64,000 nt of DNA, taken from contig NZ_SACJ01000009.1 in NCBI RefSeq assembly GCF_004016525.1, positions 1 through 64,000 of the forward strand. The letters are read 5' to 3'. Of this stretch, positions 35,932 through 46,367 are shown piece by piece. The position numbers were made by a program, and so were the translations under genes. The notes under the pieces are model-generated. The model saw only the letters and a program-made list of their open reading frames with translations, did not search any database and was not told the origin of the DNA. Numbering within the stretch: position 1 is the stretch's first letter; each line of letters starts with the position of its first letter. Source of the DNA: Flavobacterium sufflavum. GTDB taxonomy: Bacteria; Bacteroidota; Bacteroidia; Flavobacteriales; Flavobacteriaceae.

Positions 35932-37110
35932 ATGAAAAATTTAGAGACTCAGGTTGGAATTATAGGTGCAGGTCCATCAGGGCTTACATTAGCATTGATG
36001 CTTGAAAAACAAGGGATAAAGTCAATAATTATTGAAAATCGCTCTCGTGATTATGTAGAGAATCGTGTTAGAGCTGGTTTGTTAGAACACAATACCGTAG
36101 AGGTTTTTGACAGTTTAGGTGTTGCAGAAAGGCTTCATAAAGAAGGATTGGTACATCACGGATGCTACATTAATTTTAATGGAGTGAGTCAGCATATCGA
36201 TTTTGAAAAACACACTAAAAGACAGGTGACTATTTACGCGCAACAAGAAGTGGTTAAGGATTTAATCCAGTCTTGTGAAGAGCGTGGAATTCCTGTTTTG
36301 TTTGAAGCCGATGCTACTGAAATTGCTGAAGTGGAAACTGATAAACCAATTATTCATTTTACACATAATGGTGAAAAGAAAACTATTTCTTGTGATTTTG
36401 TAGGCGGTTGTGATGGTTTTCACGGTATTGCCCGCAAGACTCTACCAAAGGATTCCTATAAAGAATACAAAATCGAATACCCATTTAGTTGGTTAGGGAT
36501 TTTGGCACATGCAGCTCCTACTTATGACGAATTGATATATGCGTATCATAATGAAGGTTTTGCCTTGGCTAGTTTGCGTTCTCCTGTAGTATCTCGTTTG
36601 TATTTGCAGGTTGATAATAATGATTCAATCGAAAATTGGTCAGATGAAAAGATTTGGGATCAATTAGAAAAACGTTTGGGAATTGCCTTAAACCGAGGAG
36701 AAATTTTCGAAAAAAGTATTACTCCAATGCGCAGTTTTATGATTGACAATATGCAGTTTGGTCGTTTGTTTTTAGCGGGAGATTCGGCTCATATTGTTCC
36801 GCCAACAGGTGCTAAGGGATTGAATCAGGCTATTGCCGATATTAATAATTTGGCGAAAGGATTAATCGCATTTTATCAATCGGGGAATGAGGAAGACTTG
36901 ACTAATTATACCCAAAAATGTTTAGCCAGAGTTTGGCGTTCTCAGGATTTCTCCAATTTCATGACGTATTTATGTCATAAACAATCTGAAGAAGGAACTT
37001 TTGAAAGCAAGTTGCAAAAATCGAAGTTTGATTATTTGAGAATGTCAGAAGCCTATCAAAAAACCATTGCCGAAAATTATGTTGGATTGCCATTTGAAGC
37101 CTTTGTATAA
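35932..37110 (+). CDS. pobA: 4-hydroxybenzoate 3-monooxygenase
   Basis: 392 residues, the usual length. It has the FAD-binding GAGPSG near the N-terminus, GGCDGFHG (NADPH/FAD loop) and LAGDSAHIVPPTGAKGLN (second FAD motif). ENRVRAGLLEHNTVE is the characteristic PobA region. It makes protocatechuate from 4-hydroxybenzoate. Its place inside the pca operon between pcaL and the CoA-transferase indicates that 4-hydroxybenzoate is a main entry substrate. Confidence 0.95.
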   Translation: MKNLETQVGIIGAGPSGLTLALMLEKQGIKSIIIENRSRDYVENRVRAGLLEHNTVEVFDSLGVAERLHKEGLVHHGCYINFNGVSQHIDFEKHTKRQVTIYAQQEVVKDLIQSCEERGIPVLFEADATEIAEVETDKPIIHFTHNGEKKTISCDFVGGCDGFHGIARKTLPKDSYKEYKIEYPFSWLGILAHAAPTYDELIYAYHNEGFALASLRSPVVSRLYLQVDNNDSIENWSDEKIWDQLEKRLGIALNRGEIFEKSITPMRSFMIDNMQFGRLFLAGDSAHIVPPTGAKGLNQAIADINNLAKGLIAFYQSGNEEDLTNYTQKCLARVWRSQDFSNFMTYLCHKQSEEGTFESKLQKSKFDYLRMSEAYQKTIAENYVGLPFEAFV

Positions 37111-37165
37111 TCAACAAAGCTTTTGAAATAATTGCAATTCTATTTTTAAATATTACAATAAGATA

Positions 37166-38512
37166 ATGAAACAAGTACCTATAATAGATTTAAATACAGC
37201 AGCCAAGATGGTGAAAGAGGGAGATATTTTACTCCAGGGAGGATTTGGTATGACTGGGAATCCTGTTCATCTGATGCATGCTTTGGCCGAAATTGGAACA
37301 AAAGAGCTCACTTTTATCGGAAACAATACGGGTGAAGCTGGAATTGGCGGAGGCAGATTGCTGCGAAACGGTCAATTGAAAAAGATGATTGGTTCTTTTT
37401 TTACTTCCAATCCTGATGCGGTAAAAGCGGCACAAACAGGTGAAGTAGATTATGAATTATTGCCACAGGGAACTCTTGCCGAAGCAATCAGAGCCGGAGG
37501 TGCGGGAATTGGTGGTTTCTATACGCCAACTTCAGCCGGGACTTTGATAGCTAATGGCCGGGAAACCAAAATTATTGATGGCGAAGAACAGGTTTTTATC
37601 AAAGGAATTAGAGGAAATGTCGCATTTATTCGTGCCTGGAGAGCCGATACTGCCGGGAATTTGCAATACCGAATGACCGAGAATAATTTTAATAAAGCTA
37701 TGGCTACTGCTGCTGATTTAGTGATTGCCGAAGTGGAGGAAATTGTCGCTGTAGGTGAGATTGCACCTGAATTTGTTCATACGCCAGGTTGTTTTGTGGA
37801 TTATTTGGTGGAAGCTAAAATTACATTAGAAGACTTAGGAAGTTCGGCTTCGGTTTCGGCTTCTAAAAAAGTGGATGAAAGCCGAATGAATATGGCTAAG
37901 CGTGCATTGGCGGAATTGAAAAAAGGAGATGTGGTGAATTTAGGTATTGGAATTCCAACCTTGGTAGCCGATTTAATTACCGATGAACACGGCATTATTT
38001 TGCATACCGAAAACGGAATGTTAGGTGTGGGGCCTGTTCCTACTGATGGAGGAGGGGCGATGGATTATCCGGTTAATGCAGGTAAAATTCCTGTGACGGC
38101 TCTTAAAGGAAGTAGTTATTTTGATAGTGCCGATTCCTTTGCGATGATTCGCGGAGGACATGTGGATACCGCTATCATGGGAGGTTTAGAAGTGGACGAG
38201 TCGGCGAATTTAGCCAATTGGGCTGTTCCCGGAAAACCACTTTTGGGCGTTGGTGGCGCAATGGATTTGGCAAAAGGAGCCAAACGATTAATTATCACGA
38301 TGACACATTCTAATCCGGATGGTTCTTCTAAAATTGTCCCAAAATGTGTTTTACCGCTTACGGCTTCGGCTGTAGTGGATTTGGTTATTACTGATTTGGC
38401 CGTATTTTCTTTTAATGCGGGTCAATTGACTTTGATCGAAATTATGCCGGGAAGCTCATTGGAAGAAATAAAATCAAAAACAACGGCACAGTTCAGGATT
38501 GATTTAGATTAA
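37166..38512 (+). CDS. pcaIJ: 3-oxoadipate CoA-transferase, fused alpha and beta subunits
   Basis: 448 residues. The alpha part (about 1-225; [32 protein letters not shown]) is joined to the beta part (about 235-448; [25 protein letters not shown], with the catalytic Glu in [12 protein letters not shown]). The subunits are separate genes (pcaI, pcaJ) in most bacteria. Here they are one chain, as in SCOT enzymes. It activates beta-ketoadipate with succinyl-CoA. Acetoacetate-type SCOT activity is the alternative. The pca context makes 3-oxoadipate more likely. Confidence 0.9.
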   Translation: MKQVPIIDLNTAAKMVKEGDILLQGGFGMTGNPVHLMHALAEIGTKELTFIGNNTGEAGIGGGRLLRNGQLKKMIGSFFTSNPDAVKAAQTGEVDYELLPQGTLAEAIRAGGAGIGGFYTPTSAGTLIANGRETKIIDGEEQVFIKGIRGNVAFIRAWRADTAGNLQYRMTENNFNKAMATAADLVIAEVEEIVAVGEIAPEFVHTPGCFVDYLVEAKITLEDLGSSASVSASKKVDESRMNMAKRALAELKKGDVVNLGIGIPTLVADLITDEHGIILHTENGMLGVGPVPTDGGGAMDYPVNAGKIPVTALKGSSYFDSADSFAMIRGGHVDTAIMGGLEVDESANLANWAVPGKPLLGVGGAMDLAKGAKRLIITMTHSNPDGSSKIVPKCVLPLTASAVVDLVITDLAVFSFNAGQLTLIEIMPGSSLEEIKSKTTAQFRIDLD

Positions 38513-38566
38513 TAGTAAAGGGGTTTCAAACGATTTTTTTACACGAAATAAATTAAGGATGCATTA

Positions 38567-38595
38567 TTTTGAATAGTAATGCATCTTTTTTGAAT
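38567..38595 (+). promoter_or_regulatory. Tandem AraC-type operator upstream of pcaF
   Basis: Two perfect TTTTGAAT copies (38567-38574, 38588-38595) with 21-bp periodicity, 155 bp before the pcaF start. It is the same operator as in front of the receptor and glycosidase genes. It separates pcaF from the rest of the pca run. Confidence 0.7.
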
Positions 38596-38749
38596 ATCTA
38601 GATACGCTACTAAAATTTACCTTTGTTTAATATTCAGTCTAATTATAATGAAGTATCTTTTGCAAAGGTTTTTAGAATTGAAAAACATTTTTTAGCTGTA
38701 AAAATAGAATAGCATTTTATACTCAGATTAAAAAACAAACTATAAAGAC

Positions 38750-39967
38750 ATGAACCATTCATATATAATAGATGCAATCAGAACGCCAATAGGGAGTTTT
38801 GGAGGAAGTTTATCCACTTTAAGAGCCGATGATTTAGCGGCTTTAACCATCAAGGAATTGGTGAAAAGAAATCCTAATATACCCGTTGAAATGATTGATG
38901 AGGTAATTCTTGGAAATCATAATCAAGCTGGAGAAGACAATAGAAATGTGGCACGAATGGCGTCATTATTGGCAGGATTACCTTTTACGGTTCCCGCTCA
39001 AACAGTCAACCGACTTTGTGCTTCGGGAATGTCAGCCGTTATTGATGCTTCAAGAAGTATTCAGGTAGGCGATGCCGAGATTATGATTGCAGGAGGAATG
39101 GAACACATGACCCGCAGCCCGTGGGTGATTTCTAAAACTTCAAAGCCTTTTGGTAACGATGCCCAAATGTTTGATTCCAGTTTTGGATGGCGTTTTGTGA
39201 ATCCGAAAATGCAGGCCATGTATGGAACAGATGCGATGGGAGTTACTGCTGAAAATTTGGTGGAAATGTATAATATAAGTCGTGAAGATCAGGATTTATT
39301 TGCTTACAATTCCCAACAAAAAGCTTTTGCAGCGCAACAAAACGGACGATTAAATGAAGAAATTGTTGCTGTTGAATTGGCTGATAAAAAAGGAAATATA
39401 ACGGTATTTGATAAAGACGAATTTGTAAAGGGAAATACCACTTTAGAAAAATTAGCCACGCTTCGAGCTGTTTTTAAGAAAGAAAACGGAACCGTTACCG
39501 CAGGAAATGCCGCGGGTTTGAACGATGGTTCGGCGGCTTTGTTTTTGGCTTCTGAAAAAGCGATAAAAAAATACAATTTAACTCCAAAAGCCCGAATTGT
39601 AGCTTCGGCAATAGTGGGAGTAGAGCCTAGAATTATGGGGATTGGTCCTGTTGGCGCTACTCAAAAAGCACTTGAAAAAGCAGGTCTGACATTAGAAGAT
39701 ATCGATATTATAGAATTAAACGAAGCTTTTGCGGCGCAGTCTTTGGCTTGTACCAGAGCTTTAGGTTTAGCGGATAATGATCCTAGAATCAATCCAAATG
39801 GAGGTGCTATTGCTTTAGGGCATCCACTGGGAATGTCAGGAACCCGAATTTTACAAACCGCTACGATTGAACTTCAAAAACAAAATAAGAGATATGCACT
39901 TTGTACCATGTGTATTGGTGTGGGAATGGGATATGCCGTGATTATCGAAAATGTAAATATAAAGTAG
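38750..39967 (+). CDS. pcaF: 3-oxoadipyl-CoA thiolase
   Basis: 405 residues of the thiolase family. The nucleophile Cys is in VNRLCASGMSAV, GGMEHMTRSPWV is typical of PcaF/PaaJ thiolases, and the His and second Cys lie in NPNGGAIALGHPLGMSG and CTMCIGVGMG. It splits beta-ketoadipyl-CoA into succinyl-CoA and acetyl-CoA. A 237-bp gap with its own operator precedes it, so it is probably a separate transcription unit. Acetyl-CoA acetyltransferase is the main alternative, disfavoured by the motif and context. Confidence 0.93.
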   Translation: MNHSYIIDAIRTPIGSFGGSLSTLRADDLAALTIKELVKRNPNIPVEMIDEVILGNHNQAGEDNRNVARMASLLAGLPFTVPAQTVNRLCASGMSAVIDASRSIQVGDAEIMIAGGMEHMTRSPWVISKTSKPFGNDAQMFDSSFGWRFVNPKMQAMYGTDAMGVTAENLVEMYNISREDQDLFAYNSQQKAFAAQQNGRLNEEIVAVELADKKGNITVFDKDEFVKGNTTLEKLATLRAVFKKENGTVTAGNAAGLNDGSAALFLASEKAIKKYNLTPKARIVASAIVGVEPRIMGIGPVGATQKALEKAGLTLEDIDIIELNEAFAAQSLACTRALGLADNDPRINPNGGAIALGHPLGMSGTRILQTATIELQKQNKRYALCTMCIGVGMGYAVIIENVNIK

Positions 39968-39979
39968 GTTGTTATGCTG

Positions 39980-40372
39980 TTGGGTGTAATTAGTTTTTAG
40001 TGAGTTTAAGTTGTCCTTAGCTTCCGCAGTCGAGTGTCAAATGTTTGAAGAATGCGTAAAAAGAAAATCTGTTTGAGCGTAGCGAGTTATTTTTTTTTAG
40101 TATTCGAAAACTAATTTGACCGATGAGGAAGCGTAAGACTTGATTTTTTTGTTTCTTTTTTGATCAAGCAAAAAAGAAAATTAGTAAACCATAATTTCAC
40201 ATTTAATAAAAACGTCATTGGTAGTGATCCCATTTTTGAAAGGGATAGTTTCGAGAATAAGAAAATTTATTATTAAAAACTGTTCTCGATACATTTTTTG
40301 CTTCATTTCATTACGCAAAAAACACTCGAACTGACGCAAAATTATCATCAAAAACTAATTATACCCAATGGG
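39980..40372. repeat. MITE-like repeat element with inverted termini and nested dispersed repeat
   Basis: The left end TTGGGTGTAATTAGTTTTT (39980-39998) and the complement of the right end (40350-40371) match at 18 of 19 positions. Inside are a dispersed repeat (40001-40220), shared with 47062-47282, and the CACTCGAACTGAC block, shared with 6150-6333. A hairpin TTTCTTTTTTG / CAAAAAAGAAA lies at 40152-40179. The 446-bp gap between pcaF and pckA otherwise holds no gene. Confidence 0.8.
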
Positions 40373-40413
40373 TTTAGAATAATAAAATAATACGTTTTTA
40401 AAAATTGAATACC

Positions 40414-42033
40414 ATGAAAAATATAAAAGTTATTCAGGATTTACATGATTTGGGAATTACAGGTGATTACGAAATATGTTATAACCCTTCTTATGACGAG
40501 TTGTTTCAGGCCGAAGTTTCACATAGTAGTAAAGGATATGAAAAAGGAGCTGTAACTGATACAGGAGCAGTGGCCGTAAAGACAGGAGTTTTTACAGGGC
40601 GTTCTCCTAAAGATCGCTATATAGTGCTTGATGAGGTTACAAAAGACACCATTTATTGGGATGATAACGTTAATTTTCCAACGAACAAAGAAGTCTGGGA
40701 TGATTTGAAAGGATTGGTTTTGAATCAACTTTCTACTTCTAAAAAGATATATGTAGTGGATGCTTTTTGTGGTGCGAATGAAGATACCCGTTTAAAAGTT
40801 CGCTTTGTGATGGAAGTGGCCTGGCAAGCCCATTTTGTAACCAATATGTTTATCAGGCCTTCGGTATACGAATTAGAAAATTTTGGAGAGCCTGATTTTA
40901 TTGTGATGAATGCTTCTAAAGTGACCAATCCAAATTGGGAAGTACAGGGCTTAAATTCTGAAAATTTTGTAGTATTCAATTTAACGGAAAAAATCCAAAT
41001 CATTGGTGGAACCTGGTATGGTGGAGAAATGAAAAAAGGCATGTTTGCCATGATGAATTATTATTTGCCATTAAAAGGATTAGCATCGATGCATTGTTCG
41101 GCAAATGTGGGCGAAAAAGGAGATGTTGCCCTTTTCTTTGGTCTTTCGGGAACAGGAAAAACAACGCTTTCGGCAGATCCTAAACGTTATTTAATTGGTG
41201 ATGATGAACACGGTTGGGATGAAAATGGAGTTTTTAATTATGAAGGCGGATGTTATGCCAAAGTGATTGATTTAAGCGAACAAAACGAACCCGATATTTG
41301 GCGAGCCATTAAAAGAGATGCTTTATTAGAGAATGTTATCGTAAATGAATATGGCGAAGTTGATTATTACGACCATTCGATAACCGAAAATTCAAGAGTT
41401 TCTTATCCGATATACCAAATTAATAAAATTGTTTTGCCTTCAAAAGCCGGACATGCCAATAAAATTATTTATCTTTCGGCAGATGCTTTTGGGGTTTTAC
41501 CTCCGGTTTCTATTTTAGATGAAGATCAGGCGCAATACCATTTTTTATGTGGATATACTTCAAAATTAGCAGGGACTGAGAGAGGAATTACCGAACCGGT
41601 ACCTTCGTTTTCACCCGCTTTTGGAGAAGCATTTTTGACCTTGCATCCTACGAAATATTCCCAAACGCTTATCAGTAAAATGAAAGAGCATGGTGCAAAA
41701 GCCTATTTGGTAAATACAGGTTGGAATGGAACAGGAAAAAGAATTTCGCTTAAAAATACCAGAGCTATTATTGATGCCATCATAAACGGTGAAATCAATG
41801 AAGTAGCTACCCGAAAAATACCTTTTTTAAATTTAACAGTACCTACTTCTTTAACAGATGTAAGTGAAGGAATTTTGGATCCAAGAGATTCTTATACTGA
41901 TGTTAATGAATGGGAAGAAAAAGCAAAAGATTTGGCTTCCCGTTACATCCAGAATTTTGAACGCTACACTGATACCGAAGAAGGAAAACGTTTAGTGGTT
42001 TCGGGACCAACATTAGAACCAGTATTGTTCTAA
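40414..42033 (+). CDS. pckA: Phosphoenolpyruvate carboxykinase (ATP)
   Basis: 539 residues from the ATG at 40414 (a TTG frame three codons upstream is rejected). The P-loop [16 protein letters not shown], the kinase-2-like [26 protein letters not shown] and [10 protein letters not shown] (substrate-binding Arg) identify the ATP-dependent enzyme. It converts oxaloacetate to PEP for gluconeogenesis. Growth on aromatic acids needs this step, which fits its place after the pca genes. Confidence 0.97.
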   Translation: MKNIKVIQDLHDLGITGDYEICYNPSYDELFQAEVSHSSKGYEKGAVTDTGAVAVKTGVFTGRSPKDRYIVLDEVTKDTIYWDDNVNFPTNKEVWDDLKGLVLNQLSTSKKIYVVDAFCGANEDTRLKVRFVMEVAWQAHFVTNMFIRPSVYELENFGEPDFIVMNASKVTNPNWEVQGLNSENFVVFNLTEKIQIIGGTWYGGEMKKGMFAMMNYYLPLKGLASMHCSANVGEKGDVALFFGLSGTGKTTLSADPKRYLIGDDEHGWDENGVFNYEGGCYAKVIDLSEQNEPDIWRAIKRDALLENVIVNEYGEVDYYDHSITENSRVSYPIYQINKIVLPSKAGHANKIIYLSADAFGVLPPVSILDEDQAQYHFLCGYTSKLAGTERGITEPVPSFSPAFGEAFLTLHPTKYSQTLISKMKEHGAKAYLVNTGWNGTGKRISLKNTRAIIDAIINGEINEVATRKIPFLNLTVPTSLTDVSEGILDPRDSYTDVNEWEEKAKDLASRYIQNFERYTDTEEGKRLVVSGPTLEPVLF

Positions 42034-42160
42034 ATTAGAGAAACTATTTTTTAAATGTTGGGAGGCATTTTTAAAATGGTTATTTTTATATGATTAATAA
42101 TTATTACACAATCAAAAGACAAATTAGAATTACAATTTATTAAATTTTATAATTGAATTT

Positions 42161-44443
42161 ATGAGTAAAGAAAAATTAAAAAGAGACGCCTTACTATACC
42201 ATGCTGAACCGCAACCCGGGAAAATAAAAATAGTGCCTACAAAACCTTATGCTACCCAACGTGATTTAGGATTGGCCTATTCTCCAGGAGTGGCTGAACC
42301 TTGTTTAGAAATTGCTGCTGATGTCAATAACGTCTATAAATATACCGCCAAAGGAAACTTAGTTGCAGTAATATCTAACGGAACTGCTGTTTTAGGATTG
42401 GGAGATATTGGTCCTGAAGCTTCTAAACCCGTAATGGAAGGAAAGTCGTTATTGTTTAAAATTTTTGCTGACATTGACAGTATCGACATTGAATTAGACA
42501 CTAAGGATGTGGATAAATTCATTGAAACGGTAAAAATCATGGCGCCTACTTTTGGTGGAATTAATCTGGAAGACATCAAAGCTCCTGAAGCTTTTGAAAT
42601 CGAAAGAAGGCTTAAAGAAGAATTGGACATTCCGGTGATGCATGACGATCAGCATGGAACTGCAATTATATCGGCTGCTGCCTTATTGAATGCCTTGGAA
42701 ATCACCAATAAAAAAATAGAAGAAGTACGCATTGTAGTCAGTGGAGCTGGAGCTGCGGCTGTTTCTTGTACTAAATTATATAAAGCTTTTGGTGCCCGTG
42801 CTGAAAACATTGTGATGTTAGACAGTAAAGGTGTAATTAGAAGTGACAGAGAAAATTTATCGGGGGAGAAATTAGAATTTGCTTCAGACAGAAAGATTGA
42901 TACCCTGGAAGAAGCGATGGTCGATGCCGATGTTTTCATTGGGTTATCTATTGCTGATGTTGTTAATCCGGAGATGTTATTGTCTATGGCAAAAGATCCA
43001 ATTGTTTTTGCTATGGCAAATCCGGATCCTGAGATTGCTTATGAACTGGCGGTGCAAACCAGAAAAGATATTATCATGGCAACAGGACGTTCAGATCATC
43101 CTAATCAGGTGAATAATGTTTTGGGATTCCCATATATTTTTAGAGGAGCACTGGATGTTAGAGCAACAAAAATTAACGAGCCTATGAAAATGGCTGCTGT
43201 TAAGGCTTTGGCCGAATTAGCAAAAGAATCTGTTCCTGAACAGGTAAATATTGCCTATGGCGAAACGCGTCTGGCTTTTGGTAGAGATTACATCATCCCA
43301 AAACCTTTTGATCCAAGATTGATTTATTCAGTTCCTCCGGCTGTTGCTAAAGCGGCAATGGATTCAGGTGTAGCCCGAATTGCAATTGAAGATTGGGATA
43401 ATTACAAAGAAGAATTGTTATTGCGTTCAGGTAATGATAATAAGGTGGTTCGTATGCTTCACAATAGAGCAAAAACAAATCCTAAAAAGATTGTATTTGC
43501 CGAAGCTGATCAATTAGATGTTTTAAAAGCTGCCCAAATTGTTTATGAAGAAGGAATTGCCATACCTATTTTATTAGGTAATAAAGAAACTATTGTAGAA
43601 CTTAAAAAAGAGTTGGACTTTAATGCCGATGTTGTGATTATTGATTCCAAAGATGCTGAATCTAAGGACAAAAGAACACAATATGCTGAGAAATATTGGA
43701 ACAACAGAAAAAGAAGTGGAGCCACTTTATACAGTTCTCAGTCAAAAATGAGAGAGCGCAATTATTTTGGGGCGATGATGGTTCTTGAAGGTGATGCTGA
43801 CGGAATGATTTCGGGTTATACCAGAGCCTATCCTACGGTTGTAAAACCTATTTTTGAAGTGATTGGAAGAGCTGCTAATGTGAAAAAAGTGGCTACGGTT
43901 AATATTTTGGCAACCGAAAGAGGACCAATGTTTTTAGCTGATACAGCTATTAATATCGAACCAACAGCAGAAGAATTAGCCGATATTGCCCAAATGACGG
44001 CAAATGTTGCTACCACTTTTGGTTTTGATTCTGTTATTGCGATGCTTTCGTATTCTAATTTTGGTTCATCAACTCATCCTAATTCTGCTAAAGTTAGAAA
44101 AGCAGTTAGCATTTTGCATGAAAACAATCCTGAATTAGTAGTGGATGGAGACATTCAAACCGATTTTGCCTTGAATACCGAATTGTTAGAAAAGACTTTT
44201 CCTTTTTCAAAATTAGCAGGTAAAAAAGTAAATACGCTTGTTTTTCCAAATTTAGAATCGGCTAACATCACTTATAAATTGATGAAGGAATTGAATAAGT
44301 CTGAATCTATTGGGCCTATTATGATGGGATTAAGTGAGCCTGTTCATATTCTTCAATTAGGTGCAAGCGTGAACGAAATCGTGAACATGACAGCTGTAGC
44401 TGTAGTTGATGCCCAGGAGCGTGAAAAAACAAGAAAAGCTTAA
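42161..44443 (+). CDS. maeB: NADP-dependent malic enzyme with phosphotransacetylase domain
   Basis: 760 residues. The malic-enzyme half (about 1-420; YSPGVAEPC, HDDQHGTAII, VVSGAGAAAVSC) is followed by a phosphotransacetylase-like half (about 430-760; ANVKKVATVNILATERGPMF, MTANVATTFGFDS). It decarboxylates malate to pyruvate. The PTA-like domain is usually regulatory in MaeB. Together with pckA it drains TCA carbon coming from succinyl-CoA and acetyl-CoA. The GH43 start follows 4 bp after its stop. Confidence 0.95.
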   Translation: MSKEKLKRDALLYHAEPQPGKIKIVPTKPYATQRDLGLAYSPGVAEPCLEIAADVNNVYKYTAKGNLVAVISNGTAVLGLGDIGPEASKPVMEGKSLLFKIFADIDSIDIELDTKDVDKFIETVKIMAPTFGGINLEDIKAPEAFEIERRLKEELDIPVMHDDQHGTAIISAAALLNALEITNKKIEEVRIVVSGAGAAAVSCTKLYKAFGARAENIVMLDSKGVIRSDRENLSGEKLEFASDRKIDTLEEAMVDADVFIGLSIADVVNPEMLLSMAKDPIVFAMANPDPEIAYELAVQTRKDIIMATGRSDHPNQVNNVLGFPYIFRGALDVRATKINEPMKMAAVKALAELAKESVPEQVNIAYGETRLAFGRDYIIPKPFDPRLIYSVPPAVAKAAMDSGVARIAIEDWDNYKEELLLRSGNDNKVVRMLHNRAKTNPKKIVFAEADQLDVLKAAQIVYEEGIAIPILLGNKETIVELKKELDFNADVVIIDSKDAESKDKRTQYAEKYWNNRKRSGATLYSSQSKMRERNYFGAMMVLEGDADGMISGYTRAYPTVVKPIFEVIGRAANVKKVATVNILATERGPMFLADTAINIEPTAEELADIAQMTANVATTFGFDSVIAMLSYSNFGSSTHPNSAKVRKAVSILHENNPELVVDGDIQTDFALNTELLEKTFPFSKLAGKKVNTLVFPNLESANITYKLMKELNKSESIGPIMMGLSEPVHILQLGASVNEIVNMTAVAVVDAQEREKTRKA

Positions 44444-44447
44444 TAAT

Positions 44448-46067
44448 ATGGCTATTCACAATAAAAACAGCTTTCGAAAAAAGCTTCAGTTTGTCGCATT
44501 ATTGCTCTTTTTTCAAATCTCAATTTTTGCTCAAGTGGAATACAAAAACCCCGTTTTACCGGGGTTTTTTCCTGATCCGAGTATTTGTAAAGTGGGAGAT
44601 GATTTTTATATGGTCAACAGTAGTTTTGGCTATTTTCCGGGTGTGCCCATTTTTCAAAGTAAAAATCTGGTCAATTGGACGCAAATTGGTTATGTTTTAG
44701 ACAGGGAAGAACAATTGCCTTTGGCGAATGCCCAAACCACTTTAGGGATTTTTGCGCCTACAATTCGTTTTCATAATGGTTTGTTTTATATGACTACGAC
44801 AAATATTTCTGACAAGGGAAATTTTTATGTCACTGCCAAAAATCCTGCCGGTCCATGGTCTAATCCTGTTTGGATAAAAACTCCGGGCATCGATCCAAGT
44901 TTGTTTTTTGATGATAATGGAAAAGTATATATCACTTCTGCCCAAAATTGGGGACCGGTACAAAATGGTATTATGATGTCAGAAATAGATATTAAAACGG
45001 GAGAGTTGCTTTCAGAACCTGTCAGTATTTGGAAAGGTTCCGGGAATAAATATCCTGAAGGACCACATATTTATAAAAAAGACGGATTCTATTATTTGCT
45101 GATTGCCGAGGGAGGAACGGAGTATGGACACGGGGTAACTATTGGGAGAAGTCAAAATATTTGGGGACCTTTTGAAAGTAATCCGGCTAATCCTATTTTG
45201 TCTCATGCCAATGCAAAAGGAGCGTCTAATCCGATTCAGGGTGTTGGTCACGGCGATTTAGTTCAGGCTAATGATGGTTCCTGGTTTATGGTGGCATTGG
45301 GTTTTAGACCTTTGAACAACCATCAAACTCTGGGAAGAGAAACTTTTCTGGCGCCTGTGGTTTGGGAAAAAGACAAATGGCCTGTGGTAAATACTAATGG
45401 AACTATTTCTGTAGACATGAAAGTAGATCAACTTCCGGGAAAAGTAAAAGCTGAAAATTACAATCAGAATGAAGATTTCAATACGGATAAATTAGGTTTA
45501 GATTGGAATTATTTGAACAATCCCATAAAAGGAAATTATTCACTTTCGGAGCGAAAAGGCTATTTAAGACTTTATGGAAGTGCGAAATCATTGAGCCAAA
45601 ATAACGGAGTGACATTTGTAGGTCGCAGACAAAATTTGTTTGATTTTACAGCCACTACATCTTTGGATTTTAATCCAAAAACAGCCAATGAAGAGGCTGG
45701 AATCACCTTGTTTAAAGAGGCTTTGTATCATTACCAACTTTCGATTCGAAAAAAAGGAAAGCAACGCGAACTGGTTTTGTCTTATAATATTGGACAAATT
45801 AATGCTGTTGCAAAACAAATTGTTCTTAAAGACGGTGCTGTAAATCTGATTATTAAGGGGACTCAGGAATTTTATGAATTTGGTTTCTCCCAAGGAAAAG
45901 ATGCCGTTACCATATTAGGAAAAGTTGATAGCCGCTTTTTAAGTACTGAAACTGCCGGTGGTTTTACAGGTTTGTATATTGGCCTTTTTGCCAGTGGCAA
46001 TGGTGTAAAATCTAAAACAGCTGCCGATTTTGATAGCTTTGTTTATACTAATAATAGTTCAAAATAA
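44448..46067 (+). CDS. Glycoside hydrolase family 43, exported
   Basis: 539 residues from the ATG at 44448 (MAIHNKNSF), 4 bp after maeB. A longer frame starts with TTG inside maeB and is rejected. It has a signal peptide (about 1-28), a five-blade propeller with Asp43 (PGFFPDPS), Asp149 (GIDPS) and Glu204 (YPEGPH), and a C-terminal concanavalin-like domain (about 345-535). It is probably a beta-xylosidase or alpha-L-arabinofuranosidase. Its tight link to a malic-enzyme gene is odd. The terminator follows at 46105. Confidence 0.9.
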   Translation: MAIHNKNSFRKKLQFVALLLFFQISIFAQVEYKNPVLPGFFPDPSICKVGDDFYMVNSSFGYFPGVPIFQSKNLVNWTQIGYVLDREEQLPLANAQTTLGIFAPTIRFHNGLFYMTTTNISDKGNFYVTAKNPAGPWSNPVWIKTPGIDPSLFFDDNGKVYITSAQNWGPVQNGIMMSEIDIKTGELLSEPVSIWKGSGNKYPEGPHIYKKDGFYYLLIAEGGTEYGHGVTIGRSQNIWGPFESNPANPILSHANAKGASNPIQGVGHGDLVQANDGSWFMVALGFRPLNNHQTLGRETFLAPVVWEKDKWPVVNTNGTISVDMKVDQLPGKVKAENYNQNEDFNTDKLGLDWNYLNNPIKGNYSLSERKGYLRLYGSAKSLSQNNGVTFVGRRQNLFDFTATTSLDFNPKTANEEAGITLFKEALYHYQLSIRKKGKQRELVLSYNIGQINAVAKQIVLKDGAVNLIIKGTQEFYEFGFSQGKDAVTILGKVDSRFLSTETAGGFTGLYIGLFASGNGVKSKTAADFDSFVYTNNSSK

Positions 46068-46104
46068 TCGCTTTAGTTCTTAAAACTGAATTGTCATAAA
46101 TTTC

Positions 46105-46149
46105 AAAAAGGCGAACCTGATTTTGTAAAGAAATTGGGTTCGCCTTTTT
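46105..46149 (+). terminator. Terminator of the maeB-GH43 unit
   Basis: AAAAAGGCGAACC pairs with GGTTCGCCTTTTT around a 19-base loop, ending in a T-run 38 bp after the GH43 stop. The rest of the 300-bp gap to 46367 shows no gene. Confidence 0.85.
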
Positions 46150-46367
46150 ATTTAAAGCTTAATTTTCAGGTTGATTTTATAATACTGATTATGTATTCAA
46201 TATAGCCCTCCAAAAAAAGAGGACTATTTTCATACTATATCGGCATTATACCAGAACGTCATGGATTAAATAATAAATACAATTGGTATAATTTGTAATT
46301 TTGCCGACGAAAATTTGATAGACTTTATTTAAAAGTTCTTTATCACATAATAAATCAACCCATACCG

